DNA of 11,089 bases from Thermoproteota archaeon (GTDB lineage Archaea; Korarchaeota; Korarchaeia; Korarchaeales; Korarchaeaceae). Positions within the stretch are counted from its first letter, which is position 1. Every line of letters begins with the position of its first letter. The position numbers were made by a program, and so were the translations under genes. Below, in pieces: positions 1-6,042 of the stretch. Below the pieces are notes generated by a model, which did no database searches, was not told the DNA's origin, and saw only the letters and a program-made list of their open reading frames with translations. The stretch lies in contig WAOH01000013.1 of the NCBI GenBank assembly GCA_015521385.1, positions 1 to 11,089 of the forward strand. Direction: 5' to 3'.

Positions 1-822
1 CAGGGGTACGGTCTCCTTGCTCCGCCACGCTGCCTCCAAGGCGAGAGCGAGAGCCCTCGCGACGGCCCTCTCGGTGAGAGGTCTTATCGTATGCCTGTTT
101 ATCTCACCCATCTCCAGGGCCAAGTTCAGAGCCGCGGAGTGAGCCCTAGATACCATCTCCACTATGTCCTCTCTGGTGATCGACAGGAGCTCCGGCAGGT
201 AGAGGAGCCCGTCCTCATCTATGGCTGCAGTTACCCTGAAACCGACCTTCAGGGGCCTTATATTGAGGTTCCTGAGCAGGTCCGCTACCTGTGGGGAGGC
301 CGTTTCACCCTTCTTGAGTATCGTGAAGTCCTCCGATATGGCTATCTTACCTCCCTGTATCTTTGTGGGTATTCCCATGGCCCTCAAGTCTGTGAGAATG
401 GGTCCTGGAGCTATGTCCGTGGGTCCCTTGGGTATGACTATGTCCTCCTCGGCCACATCGCCGGGCTTTATGAAGACCTCCGCCTTCCTCTCGGTTACGA
501 GCCTGTAGGTCTCGAACGGATCCTTCCTGCTGAAGATGGCTACCAAGCTCATCGGCATCCTCTTGACCAGCTCCTGTATACCCTTCCTATCCATCCTCTC
601 GGCGGCTTTCTGCGCCAGTCTCTTCTTTATCACGAAGAACTTTATGTCAGGAGCCAGCTCCTTCCTCACTCGCTGGAAGTGATCGGCTGGAACTCTAGCG
701 AAGTCGGCCAGCATTATCGTCGGGTACTCCTTAGCTAGCTCTATGAACCTCTCCATCATCTTGGCTTTCCTTACTCTCTGAGGGCTTTGCTTCCTCCTTA
801 CCTCTCCCGTGACGGTTGACAT
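1..822 (-). CDS. rpl10: Ribosomal protein uL10 (archaeal L10/P0), C-terminus cut by window edge
   Basis: Stalk base protein of the large subunit; it binds 23S rRNA and carries the L12 dimers that recruit translation GTPases. Read on the minus strand it opens MSTVTGEVRRKQSPQRV and stays open for 274 codons to the window edge. The rRNA-binding part is recognisable (IELAKEYPTIMLADFARVPA, then FFVIKKRLAQKA). The archaeal/eukaryotic-type inserted domain follows (KPGDVAEEDIVIPKGPTDIAPGP, with KIQGGKIAISEDFTILKKGE). Archaeal L10 is usually about 330-350 residues, so the missing part is mainly the end of the L12-binding helical region and the acidic tail. The ATG is preceded by GGAGGTGATCCC, an excellent Shine-Dalgarno (SD) site that contains the TGA stop of rpl1, so translation is probably coupled. 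It is the last gene of the ftsZ-led operon visible here; rpl12 would be expected next. Confidence 0.96.
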   Translation of the reverse strand, partial: MSTVTGEVRRKQSPQRVRKAKMMERFIELAKEYPTIMLADFARVPADHFQRVRKELAPDIKFFVIKKRLAQKAAERMDRKGIQELVKRMPMSLVAIFSRKDPFETYRLVTERKAEVFIKPGDVAEEDIVIPKGPTDIAPGPILTDLRAMGIPTKIQGGKIAISEDFTILKKGETASPQVADLLRNLNIRPLKVGFRVTAAIDEDGLLYLPELLSITREDIVEMVSRAHSAALNLALEMGEINRHTIRPLTERAVARALALALEAAWRSKETVPL

Positions 823-826
823 GGGA

Positions 827-1513
827 TCACCTCCTTCTCTTGGTATAGGATATCGGAAGCTCGTATGCGGGGCCCATGGTCGTCTTGACGTACACTTTGG
901 CTATCTTGGAGGGATCCTCGTACTTCCTCTCTATTACCGACAGCACCGCCTTTATGTTATCTAGCAGCTCCTCGGGAGTCATGTTCCTAGATCCCACCTT
1001 AACGTGCACCACCGGCTGATCCTTCATCCTTATCCTCACTGACCTCCTCATCTTCTCTATCATGGCTGGAAGCTGGGATACCGCTGCTGCAGGGAGATTC
1101 ACGGGCATCTTGTTCCTGGGGCCGAAGACGGGACCTATATACCTGACTATCCTAGGCAGGATGTCAGCCTGCGCTATGAAGAAGTCGTACTCGTTCGCCA
1201 GTTTTTTCAGAGCCCTCTTGTTACCAGCCAGTGCCTCTATCTCCTCCGGCTCGATTACCCTGTCTGCCCCCGCCTCCTTCGCCTTGACCGCGAACTCTCC
1301 CTTCCCTATCACTGCCACCTTAATTGGTCTGTTCTTGGGCGGATGAGGCAGCTCGACTATCTCGTTTATCTTCGCGTTGGGATCCCTCTTGAGATCTATA
1401 CCCCTGAGGAGGACCACCAGATCCACCGCCTCGGTGAACCTCCTCTTCGGGCTTTTCTCGAGCATCTCGGAGATTACCTTCAATACCTCGTCTTCAACCA
1501 ACACCTGGGACAT
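827..1513 (-). CDS. rpl1: Ribosomal protein uL1
   Basis: L1 stalk protein, which contacts 23S rRNA and the exit-site tRNA. The 228-residue product has the L1 fold signatures: N-terminal KRRFTEAVDLVVLLRGIDLK, a middle domain with IKVAVIGKGEFA and FFIAQADILPRIVRYIGPVFGP, and the C-terminal VKVGSRNMTPEELLDNIKAVL with VYVKTTMGPAYEL. Length is normal for archaea. A TTG at 1519 could extend it by two residues, but the ATG at 1513 sits six bases after GGTGG, matching the spacing of neighbouring starts, so I prefer it. The gene begins 3 nt after the rpl11 stop and ends inside the rpl10 SD. In methanogens L1 represses its own operon by binding its mRNA; no such site was identified here. Confidence 0.97.
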   Translation of the reverse strand: MSQVLVEDEVLKVISEMLEKSPKRRFTEAVDLVVLLRGIDLKRDPNAKINEIVELPHPPKNRPIKVAVIGKGEFAVKAKEAGADRVIEPEEIEALAGNKRALKKLANEYDFFIAQADILPRIVRYIGPVFGPRNKMPVNLPAAAVSQLPAMIEKMRRSVRIRMKDQPVVHVKVGSRNMTPEELLDNIKAVLSVIERKYEDPSKIAKVYVKTTMGPAYELPISYTKRRR

Positions 1514-1515
1514 TC

Positions 1516-1998
1516 TCAACCACCTATTACCTCATCCCAAATCCCAGAATCTATCTCCCTCTGGACCTCTCGGGGGTCCTTCCCCTCCACAGTCACGCCC
1601 ATGGATAGAGCTGTCCCCAGCACCTGCTTCACCACCTTTTTGAGATTCCTCGTGTTAGCGTTCTCAAGCTTGGTCTTGGCTATCTTCACCACCTGATCCA
1701 TCTTGAGGTCTCCGATCCTCTTCGAGCCCGGATCGGAGGATCCCTTCTCCGCTCCCAATTCCCTGAGGATGAGCATGGAGGTGGGGGGAGTTCCTACCCT
1801 GACCTCGAACTCCTTGGTCTCCAAGTCGATCTCTATCTCAACCGGGACCTTCATACCCGCGTACTCCTTGGTCTTGTCGTTTATCTCCTTGACCACCAGT
1901 CCCATGTTGAGGCCCAAGCCTCCCAGCGCAGGACCCAGCGGAGGACCGGGTGTGGCCTTCCCACCCTCTATCATAACCTTAACTACCTTCTTAGGCAC
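1516..1998 (-). CDS. rpl11: Ribosomal protein uL11
   Basis: Component of the GTPase-associated centre of the large subunit, next to the L10 stalk. The N-terminal domain shows the hallmark GGKATPGPPLGPALGGLGLN and a typical KVPVEIEIDLETKEFEV strand region. The C-terminal rRNA-binding domain includes KIAKTKLENANTRNLKKVVKQVLGTALSMGVTVEG. A GTG at 2007 is possible, but GTG at 1998 gives the usual PKKVV beginning (160 residues) and lies six bases after GAGGTG, whereas the upstream GTG forms part of that SD. The start overlaps the end of nusG by 8 nt (17 nt if the upstream GTG is used). It is the fourth gene of the operon. Confidence 0.96.
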   Translation of the reverse strand: MPKKVVKVMIEGGKATPGPPLGPALGGLGLNMGLVVKEINDKTKEYAGMKVPVEIEIDLETKEFEVRVGTPPTSMLILRELGAEKGSSDPGSKRIGDLKMDQVVKIAKTKLENANTRNLKKVVKQVLGTALSMGVTVEGKDPREVQREIDSGIWDEVIGG

Positions 1999-2491
1999 TC
2001 TGAGCACCTCCCTCAGCCTCTTCTCCCTTCTTCTCTATCAGTTTCACGTTTGCTAGGGGCATTTTTATCTCCCAGTCCCTGTCTATGTCCAACAACTTCA
2101 GGGTGAGCATTTTACCCCTGCCACCCTCAGGGACCGAGAGCACGACGGCCCTATAGCCCTTGAAATTCCCTTTAATAATCTTCACTATATCCCCGGGCTC
2201 TATCTCTATGGCGGCCGTCTCTGAGGCAATCAGGTTCTCTATCTCCTGAAGCGGAATGGGGCTCGTTGATGCGAGTTTAACCTTGGTAAGGCCCCTTATG
2301 AGCCTTCTCACCTCGTACTCCCTGTCCGACTCGACGAAGAGGTATCCCTTGAACTTGGGGATGAAGAGAATTGATTTTATCTTGGCTCCCGTCGATGATA
2401 CCCTCGCCATAAGCAGCCGTATTATATTTATTTCCTTTCCAGACACTATTCTAACAGGAAAAAAGAGTGCCTGAGATTGTCGGCTCTCCAT
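1991..2491 (-). CDS. spt5: Transcription elongation factor Spt5 (NusG)
   Basis: Archaeal Spt5/NusG binds the clamp of RNA polymerase, usually with Spt4, and promotes processive elongation. The 166-residue protein has an NGN domain (about residues 8-85: ALFFPVRIVSGKEINI, SILFIPKFKGYLFVES, LIRGLTKVKL). A KOW domain follows (about 97-150: IEPGDIVKIIKGNFKGYRAVV). A short, charged tail ends it (GEEAEGGAQSA). Size and order match archaeal Spt5. A GTG at 2500 would add three residues, but the ATG at 2491 lies five bases after GGGTGG and is preferred. The start overlaps or abuts the end of the Sec61-gamma gene and its 3' end overlaps rpl11. Location between secE and rpl11 is the conserved arrangement in bacteria and many archaea. 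Confidence 0.96.
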   Translation of the reverse strand: MESRQSQALFFPVRIVSGKEINIIRLLMARVSSTGAKIKSILFIPKFKGYLFVESDREYEVRRLIRGLTKVKLASTSPIPLQEIENLIASETAAIEIEPGDIVKIIKGNFKGYRAVVLSVPEGGRGKMLTLKLLDIDRDWEIKMPLANVKLIEKKGEEAEGGAQSA

Positions 2492-2492
2492 C

Positions 2493-2708
2493 CTAGCCAC
2501 CCACTAGGTAGAGCGCCGTTAGCTGGAACAGGAAGCCTATCACTCCGACTATCAGGAAGCCCGTCACGGTCACCTTGAACGTGCTCCACACCTCATCCCA
2601 GCTCGGTTTTTCAGCTACCTTCAGCGTCTGGACTATGTAATCCCACAGTCCCGACCTAGTCTTAGCGGGCTGCTTGCTCTTCTGATCCCTCCTCTTGGGC
2701 ATGGGCAT
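2493..2708 (-). CDS. secE: Protein translocase subunit Sec61-gamma/SecE
   Basis: Small tail-anchored subunit of the SecYEG/Sec61 channel. The 71-residue product has a basic N-terminus (MPMPKRRDQKSKQPAKTR), an amphipathic stretch (LKVAEKPSWDEVWSTFKV, the conserved KPxxxEF/W-type segment) and one C-terminal membrane helix (about residues 47-69: VTVTGFLIVGVIGFLFQLTA). This is the standard single-helix architecture. ATG at 2708 or ATG at 2702 could be the start; the first is four bases after GAGGTG and the second ten, so I choose the first with modest confidence. It begins 8 nt after ftsZ ends, and its SD contains the ftsZ stop codon. Confidence 0.93.
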   Translation of the reverse strand: MPMPKRRDQKSKQPAKTRSGLWDYIVQTLKVAEKPSWDEVWSTFKVTVTGFLIVGVIGFLFQLTALYLVGG

Positions 2709-2716
2709 CCCTCACC

Positions 2717-3922
2717 TCACAGCTCGTCCAGACCCAGATCTCTCTCCGGCTCCCTGACTTCCCTAGCTAACGGTACGGTCCTTCTATCGGAGACCATCCT
2801 CCTAGGAGCGGTGGGCCTCTCTACCCTAACCCTAGTAGCCCTCTCAGCCGTCACTTCAGCGACCTCTCCCTGGAGGGCGGCTTCAACGCTGGGAGAAGCA
2901 ACGCCAGTAACCACCAAGAGGACCTGGACCACTCCCTTCAGGGACTCATCTATCCTGGCGCCCCATATGACGTTGGCGGTGGGATCCAGCGATCCGACTA
3001 TGGTCTCCACTATCTGCTCCATCTCCTCGAGCGAGAAGTCCGGTCCCGATGTGATGTTTATTATGGCTGCCTTACCTCCCGAGATATCGGCCTCGAGTAA
3101 GGGATTCCCCAAGGCATCCTCAACGGCCTCTATCGCCCTATTCTCCCCGTCGCTCTCTCCGAAGGAGAGGACCGCAGGACCACCGTTCTCCAAGACATTC
3201 CTGAGATCGGCTAAGTCGACGTTTATCAGGCCGGGCTTCATCACCAATTCCACCATGCCCTTAACGGCTCTCGCTACGATCTCGTCGGAGATGAAGAACG
3301 CCTGGTGCAGGGGAAGCTCCTTCGCTATATCCAGTATCCTGTCGTTGTTAACCACGACTATGGTGTCTGAGGACTCGGCCAGCTTGGCTAGCCCCTTCAT
3401 GGCTATCTCCTTCTTCTTGGTCCCCTCGGCCGAGAATGGAAGTGTGACGACGGAGACCACTACAGCACCGACCCGCTTCCCGACCTCGGCTATTACGGGA
3501 GAGGCTCCGGTGCCGGTCCCCCCTCCCAGTCCCGCCATTATGAAGAGGATATCGGTGCCCCTGAGGAACTGCTCCAGCTCCTCCATGCTCTCCCTAGCTG
3601 CCTCCTCTCCAATATGGGGGTCACCACCGGACCCGTTCCCGCCGCATAACTCCTTTCCCAGTAGGAATTTCCTGTCAGCTATGGTGGTCAGGAGGTGCTG
3701 AGCGTCGGTGTTGGCGGCCACGGTCTCCACGGAATCCACGCCTATAGCGTTCAATCGGGTGATGGTATTGCTCCCGGCTCCACCCACGCCCATTATGACT
3801 ATCCTAGCTTTTACCCTCTCCACGAAGTCCTTGAGAGCGGAATCTTCCGGGGAGACCTTCTGGGGGATCTCCCGCACCTCGTCCTCAACTCTGCGCGTAG
3901 CAGACCTCACTATGGACTTCAA
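2717..3922 (-). CDS. ftsZ: Cell division GTPase FtsZ
   Basis: Tubulin-family GTPase that polymerises at the division site. The 401-residue protein has all core motifs: GVGGAGSN (residues 45-52), NTDAQ (71-75), the tubulin signature GLGGGTGTGASP (131-142), NND (193-195 region) and the T7 synergy loop NVDLADLR (234-241) with the catalytic aspartates D236 and D239, so it should be an active GTPase. About 38 residues precede the GTPase core, and residues after about 345 form a charged linker ending in RDLGLDEL, resembling the conserved C-terminal tail that binds membrane anchors. The start is TTG, four bases after GGGGATG; no ATG is available in frame nearby. It is the first gene of the operon with secE, spt5 and ribosomal genes, and is probably transcribed from the TATA box at 3974-3983. 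Confidence 0.97.
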   Translation of the reverse strand: MKSIVRSATRRVEDEVREIPQKVSPEDSALKDFVERVKARIVIMGVGGAGSNTITRLNAIGVDSVETVAANTDAQHLLTTIADRKFLLGKELCGGNGSGGDPHIGEEAARESMEELEQFLRGTDILFIMAGLGGGTGTGASPVIAEVGKRVGAVVVSVVTLPFSAEGTKKKEIAMKGLAKLAESSDTIVVVNNDRILDIAKELPLHQAFFISDEIVARAVKGMVELVMKPGLINVDLADLRNVLENGGPAVLSFGESDGENRAIEAVEDALGNPLLEADISGGKAAIINITSGPDFSLEEMEQIVETIVGSLDPTANVIWGARIDESLKGVVQVLLVVTGVASPSVEAALQGEVAEVTAERATRVRVERPTAPRRMVSDRRTVPLAREVREPERDLGLDEL

Positions 3923-3973
3923 TACACATCCCCTTCTCGCTCTTGATTCCTCTCTTAGGATGGTGACAATTCC

Positions 3974-3983
3974 CTATTTAAAG
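3974..3983 (-). promoter_or_regulatory. TATA box of the ftsZ-secE-spt5-rpl11-rpl1-rpl10 operon
   Basis: The minus strand reads CTTTAAATAG, close to the archaeal TATA consensus. A start site about 25 nt downstream (near 3952) would leave a leader of roughly 30 nt before the TTG of ftsZ. A GTCACC hexamer lies between the box and the predicted start site, and related repeats lie upstream. Confidence 0.7.
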
Positions 3984-4015
3984 TAAGGCATACGGTTCGA
4001 CGATGCGCTTCCATG

Positions 4016-4030
4016 CGATTGATTGAATCG
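4016..4030. promoter_or_regulatory. Perfect inverted repeat, possible operator
   Basis: CGATT-gattg-AATCG, a perfect 5-bp inverted repeat with a 5-nt centre. It lies in the non-coding interval between the divergent ftsZ and tRNA-Ala promoters and touches the next inverted repeat without a gap. A binding role is inference only; the arms are short. Confidence 0.3.
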
Positions 4031-4047
4031 GTCACCTAACCGGTGAC
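4031..4047. promoter_or_regulatory. Perfect inverted repeat GTCACC/GGTGAC, possible operator
   Basis: GTCACC-taacc-GGTGAC, a perfect 6-bp inverted repeat with a 5-nt centre, directly after the repeat at 4016-4030 (centres 16 bp apart). A third copy of the half-site (GGTGAC, 3962-3967) lies between the ftsZ TATA box and its predicted start site, which would suit a repressor. Function is inferred. Confidence 0.35.
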
Positions 4048-4071
4048 AGCTCCGGTCGGGTGCGGGAAATG

Positions 4072-4080
4072 TTTATTAAA
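4072..4080 (+). promoter_or_regulatory. TATA box of tRNA-Ala
   Basis: TTTATTAAA, centred 27 bp upstream of the first base of tRNA-Ala. This is the usual archaeal distance, so the transcript would begin at or just before the tRNA 5' end. Confidence 0.75.
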
Positions 4081-4102
4081 CCTTCAGTAGCTCCCTACGA
4101 TT

Positions 4103-4178
4103 GGGCCCGTAGCTCAGATGGTAGAGCGCCGGCTTTGCAAGCCGGAGGTCCCGGGTTCGAGTCCCGGCGGGTCCACCA
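4103..4178 (+). tRNA. tRNA-Ala (anticodon UGC)
   Basis: A complete 76-nt cloverleaf. The acceptor stem GGGCCCG pairs with CGGGTCC, with G3:U70, the alanine identity pair. The D stem is GCTC/GAGC. The anticodon stem CCGGC/GCCGG encloses loop TTTGCAA with anticodon TGC, and the T arm is CCGGG-TTCGAGT-CCCGG. Discriminator A73 and an encoded CCA end are present. No intron is seen. It has its own TATA box and stands alone, facing the tRNA-His/Gly pair. Confidence 0.97.
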
Positions 4179-4260
4179 ACTCTAACTTCCGAGAACGTTG
4201 CCCGCCCTACGCTGGCACCTCGTTCAATTGTGGTCGATGGATCTCGGCGTGTGGTCAGGA
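4179..4260. other. Intergenic gap between convergent tRNA units
   Basis: About 80 nt between tRNA-Ala and the end of tRNA-His. I see no ORF, no TATA-like box, no T-run terminator and no clear hairpin on either strand. Confidence 0.5.
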
Positions 4261-4336
4261 TGGGGCCGGGGCCGGGATTTGAACCCGGGTTAAGGGCTCC
4301 ACAGGCCCCCAGGTTACCAGGCTACCTCACCCCGGC
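4261..4336 (-). tRNA. tRNA-His (anticodon GUG)
   Basis: A complete cloverleaf on the minus strand. Acceptor GCCGGGG pairs with CCCCGGC, the D stem is AGGT/ACCT, the anticodon loop is CTGTGGA with anticodon GTG in stem GGGGC/GCCCT, and the T arm is CCGGG-TTCAAAT-CCCGG. The discriminator is C73, as required for histidine, and CCA is encoded. The base before position 1 is T, not G, so the extra G-1 of tRNA-His is not encoded. It lies 6 nt downstream of tRNA-Gly, so the two are probably one transcript. No poly-T terminator is visible downstream. Confidence 0.96.
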
Positions 4337-4342
4337 AAGTAG

Positions 4343-4419
4343 TGGTGCGGCCGCCGGGATTTGAACCCGGGTCTGGGGCGTGGCAGGCCCCCATCCTGTC
4401 CAGGCTAGACTACGGCCGC
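4343..4419 (-). tRNA. tRNA-Gly (anticodon GCC)
   Basis: A 77-nt cloverleaf on the minus strand. Acceptor GCGGCCG pairs with CGGCCGC, the anticodon loop is CTGCCAC with anticodon GCC in stem GGGGC/GCCCC, and the T arm is CCGGG-TTCAAAT-CCCGG. A73 and encoded CCA are present, and no intron is seen. It is the first gene of a Gly-His tandem, with a TATA box 27 bp upstream at 4441-4450. Confidence 0.97.
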
Positions 4420-4434
4420 CAGCTCTATAGCTGG
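4419..4434. promoter_or_regulatory. Inverted repeat at the tRNA-Gly transcription start
   Basis: CCAGCT-ctat-AGCTGG, a perfect 6-bp inverted repeat between the TATA box at 4441-4450 and the first base of tRNA-Gly. It also contains TATAG on the plus strand, a possible alternative promoter core for nep1. Whether it is functional is unknown. Confidence 0.3.
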
Positions 4435-4440
4435 CGATCG

Positions 4441-4450
4441 TGTATTTAAG
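4441..4450. promoter_or_regulatory. TATA box apparently shared by tRNA-Gly/His (minus) and nep1 (plus)
   Basis: The minus strand reads CTTAAATACA, centred about 27 bp from the tRNA-Gly 5' end. The plus strand reads TGTATTTAAG, centred about 27 bp from the nep1 ATG at 4473. Both distances fit archaeal start-site selection, so this near-symmetric box may be used in both directions, making nep1 mRNA leaderless or nearly so. Confidence 0.6.
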
Positions 4451-4472
4451 CATTAGTTCCCAGAGAAGGAAG

Positions 4473-5132
4473 ATGGTCAGGGTATTCTTGGTCGAATCAT
4501 CGTTAACGAAGGTTCCAGAAAATCTAAAAAACGATAGGGTAAAAAGGTCATACACCAAAGTTTATGGAAAATTCTATGACGTTCTGGACATTCAGGCCCT
4601 GCCCCCCCAAGCTAGGGCCGAAGTAGGGCCGAAGGAGGGCAGGCCGGATATAGTGCATAGATCCATACTCTCCGTGACCGATCACCCCCTCTTCCTTATG
4701 GGAAGCGTAGATTTCTACATGCATACCGTGGACGGCAGGATATTCCGTTTCTCGAGGGAAATCAGGCCTCCCCGTAACTACGTAAGGTTCCTCGGCCTGA
4801 TGAGCAAGCTGCTCAGCGAAGGATGGGTGGGGCCCCGAGATGGGGAGCCACTCATATGGGAGGTGCATGAGAGGCTGAGTGCCCTAGTAACCGGCGAATC
4901 ACTGCTCCTGGAGGAGGATGGGGAGTTCCTTGATCCCCTGGTCTACATACGCGGTATGTCGGGTCATGAGGAGTTATCGGTAATTGTGGGTGGGTTCCCC
5001 CAAGGATCCCTATCTGAGGAGGTCAGATCGCTCGCTAAGGGCAGGCTCAGCCTCTATAAAGGAGTGCTATCATCTTCCACGACTCTCTCCATGATCCTGA
5101 CCTACATATACTACCTAGAGGTATGGGCATGA
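4473..5132 (+). CDS. nep1: rRNA pseudouridine N1-methyltransferase Nep1 (Emg1 family)
   Basis: SPOUT-family enzyme that uses SAM to methylate N1 of a pseudouridine in the small-subunit rRNA decoding-region helix (h35) and helps ribosome assembly. The 219-residue product shows GRPDIVH (about residues 56-62), the family's RNA-binding/catalytic signature, then VHRSILSVTDHPLF, MHTVDGRIFRF and PPRNYVRFLGLM (about 99-110). The SAM-binding knot region VIVGGFPQGSLSEEV (about 170-184) and the closing SSSTTLSMILTYIYYLE helix follow. Length is typical. An upstream GTG at 4440 would run through the TATA box, so ATG at 4473 is chosen; only a weak SD (AAGGA) precedes it, fitting a leaderless message. Its TGA overlaps the ATG of the next gene. 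Confidence 0.95.
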   Translation: MVRVFLVESSLTKVPENLKNDRVKRSYTKVYGKFYDVLDIQALPPQARAEVGPKEGRPDIVHRSILSVTDHPLFLMGSVDFYMHTVDGRIFRFSREIRPPRNYVRFLGLMSKLLSEGWVGPRDGEPLIWEVHERLSALVTGESLLLEEDGEFLDPLVYIRGMSGHEELSVIVGGFPQGSLSEEVRSLAKGRLSLYKGVLSSSTTLSMILTYIYYLEVWA

Positions 5133-5473
5133 GGAGGAAGGCCAAAGAGAGGGAGAAGGACCTAGCTAGGCAGAGGATAGCGCGGCTGCTCAGACTGGCC
5201 GATGAGGTGTATCCCGAGGAGCCCAAACTCGGACTTCAGTACGGGGAGCTGGCTAGAAGGCTGGCCCTCAGGACCAAGGTGAAGATACCAAGGAGGTGGA
5301 GGTGGAGATATTGCAAAGAGTGCGGGTCCTTCCTCTACCCCGGGATAAACGCCGATGTAAGAGTGAGGAGTCGCAGGTTCCCTCATTTGGTGATCAGGTG
5401 CAGGATATGCGGTGGTATAAGGAGAATCCCCTATTTGAGGGAGAAAAGAGCTAGGAGGGTCTTGCACCGGTGA
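5129..5473 (+). CDS. rnp4: RNase P protein component 4 (Rpp21/Rpr2)
   Basis: Protein subunit of archaeal RNase P, which removes 5' leaders from pre-tRNA; Rpp21 pairs with Rpp29 on the specificity domain of the RNA. The 114-residue protein has an N-terminal helical part (RIARLLRLADEVYPEEPKLG, QYGELARRLALRTKVKIPRRW). A zinc ribbon follows with ligands C62-x2-C65 (YCKECGSFLYPG) and C91-x2-C94 (RCRICGG), then the family ending RRIPYLREKR. ATG at 5123 is also possible, but ATG at 5129 is five to seven bases after GAGGT and overlaps the nep1 stop as ATGA. Pairing with nep1 makes a two-gene RNA-maturation unit. Confidence 0.95.
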   Translation: MRRKAKEREKDLARQRIARLLRLADEVYPEEPKLGLQYGELARRLALRTKVKIPRRWRWRYCKECGSFLYPGINADVRVRSRRFPHLVIRCRICGGIRRIPYLREKRARRVLHR

Positions 5474-5522
5474 GGAGGGGATCGCTCCAGGGTATCACAG
5501 TGGACCCTTGCTTCCCTAATGG

Positions 5523-5530
5523 TTTTATAT
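5523..5530 (+). promoter_or_regulatory. TATA box of the eS19-PDCD5-eL39-eL31-aIF6-prefoldin-ftsY operon
   Basis: TTTTATAT in the roughly 100-nt gap after rnp4. A start about 25 bp downstream (near 5552) leaves a leader of about 25 nt. The short palindrome ACTGCTGCAGT (5534-5544) lies between the box and the predicted start. Confidence 0.7.
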
Positions 5531-5577
5531 GCCACTGCTGCAGTAGCTTGTTGAAGGTCTAACGGAGAAAAAGGGTG

Positions 5578-6042
5578 ATGAGCTTGCCTACAGCTAGGGA
5601 TGTACGGGCCGATCTGCTGATAGACCACCTAAAGGAGGAGCTCAAAAAGTTCGAATCCATAAAGCCGCCCGAGTGGGCTTTCTATACCAAGACCGGGGTG
5701 CATAAGGAGAGGCCGCCCGTCCAGGAGGACTGGTGGTACATAAGGGCTGCCTCCATACTCAGGACCCTCTATATGAGAGGGGGCAGGCCAGTCGGGGTCG
5801 AGAGACTCAGGACGAAATACGGTGGTAGGAAGGACAGGGGAGTGAGACCTGAGAGGTTCGTAAAGGGAAGCGGGCACGTTATAAGGCTCATCCTCCAGCA
5901 GCTGGAGGCCGCTGGCCTAGTGGAGAAGGTCGAGAGGAGGGGCAGGAGGATCACGAGCAAAGGCGTCTCCCTACTGGATAAGGTGGCTGCTAACCTAATC
6001 AGGGAGATGGAGATAGTCCCAGGAAAGGTGGAGGCGCCATGA
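5578..6042 (+). CDS. rps19e: Ribosomal protein eS19
   Basis: Small-subunit protein found only in archaea and eukaryotes, located in the head and needed for late pre-rRNA maturation in yeast. The 154-residue product shows the family pattern in order: TARDVRADLLIDHLKEELK, IKPPEWAFYTKTGVHKERPP, DWWYIRAASILRTLYMRGG, VGVERLRTKYGGRKDRGVRPERF, SGHVIRLILQQLEAAGLVE and GRRITSKGVSLLDKVA, a winged-helix fold. GTG at 5575 is an alternative start; GGAG lies 7 nt before it and 10 nt before the ATG at 5578, so the choice is uncertain by one codon. It heads the operon and overlaps the PDCD5 gene by 4 nt. Confidence 0.96.
   Translation: MSLPTARDVRADLLIDHLKEELKKFESIKPPEWAFYTKTGVHKERPPVQEDWWYIRAASILRTLYMRGGRPVGVERLRTKYGGRKDRGVRPERFVKGSGHVIRLILQQLEAAGLVEKVERRGRRITSKGVSLLDKVAANLIREMEIVPGKVEAP

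Noticed and set aside
91..738. Long open frame on the plus strand opposite rpl10
   Set aside because: It is antisense to a clear uL10 gene, has no family resemblance and no SD.
2811..3701. 296-codon open frame opposite ftsZ
   Set aside because: The product is low-complexity, rich in Ser/Thr/Pro, and mirrors the codon pattern of FtsZ on the other strand.
4322..4558. Open frame across the tRNA-Gly/His region
   Set aside because: It overlaps two clear tRNA genes and the promoter; it is not coding.
5534..5544. Palindrome ACTGCTGCAGT downstream of the eS19 TATA box as an operator
   Set aside because: Five-base arms with no second copy nearby; too weak to call a feature.
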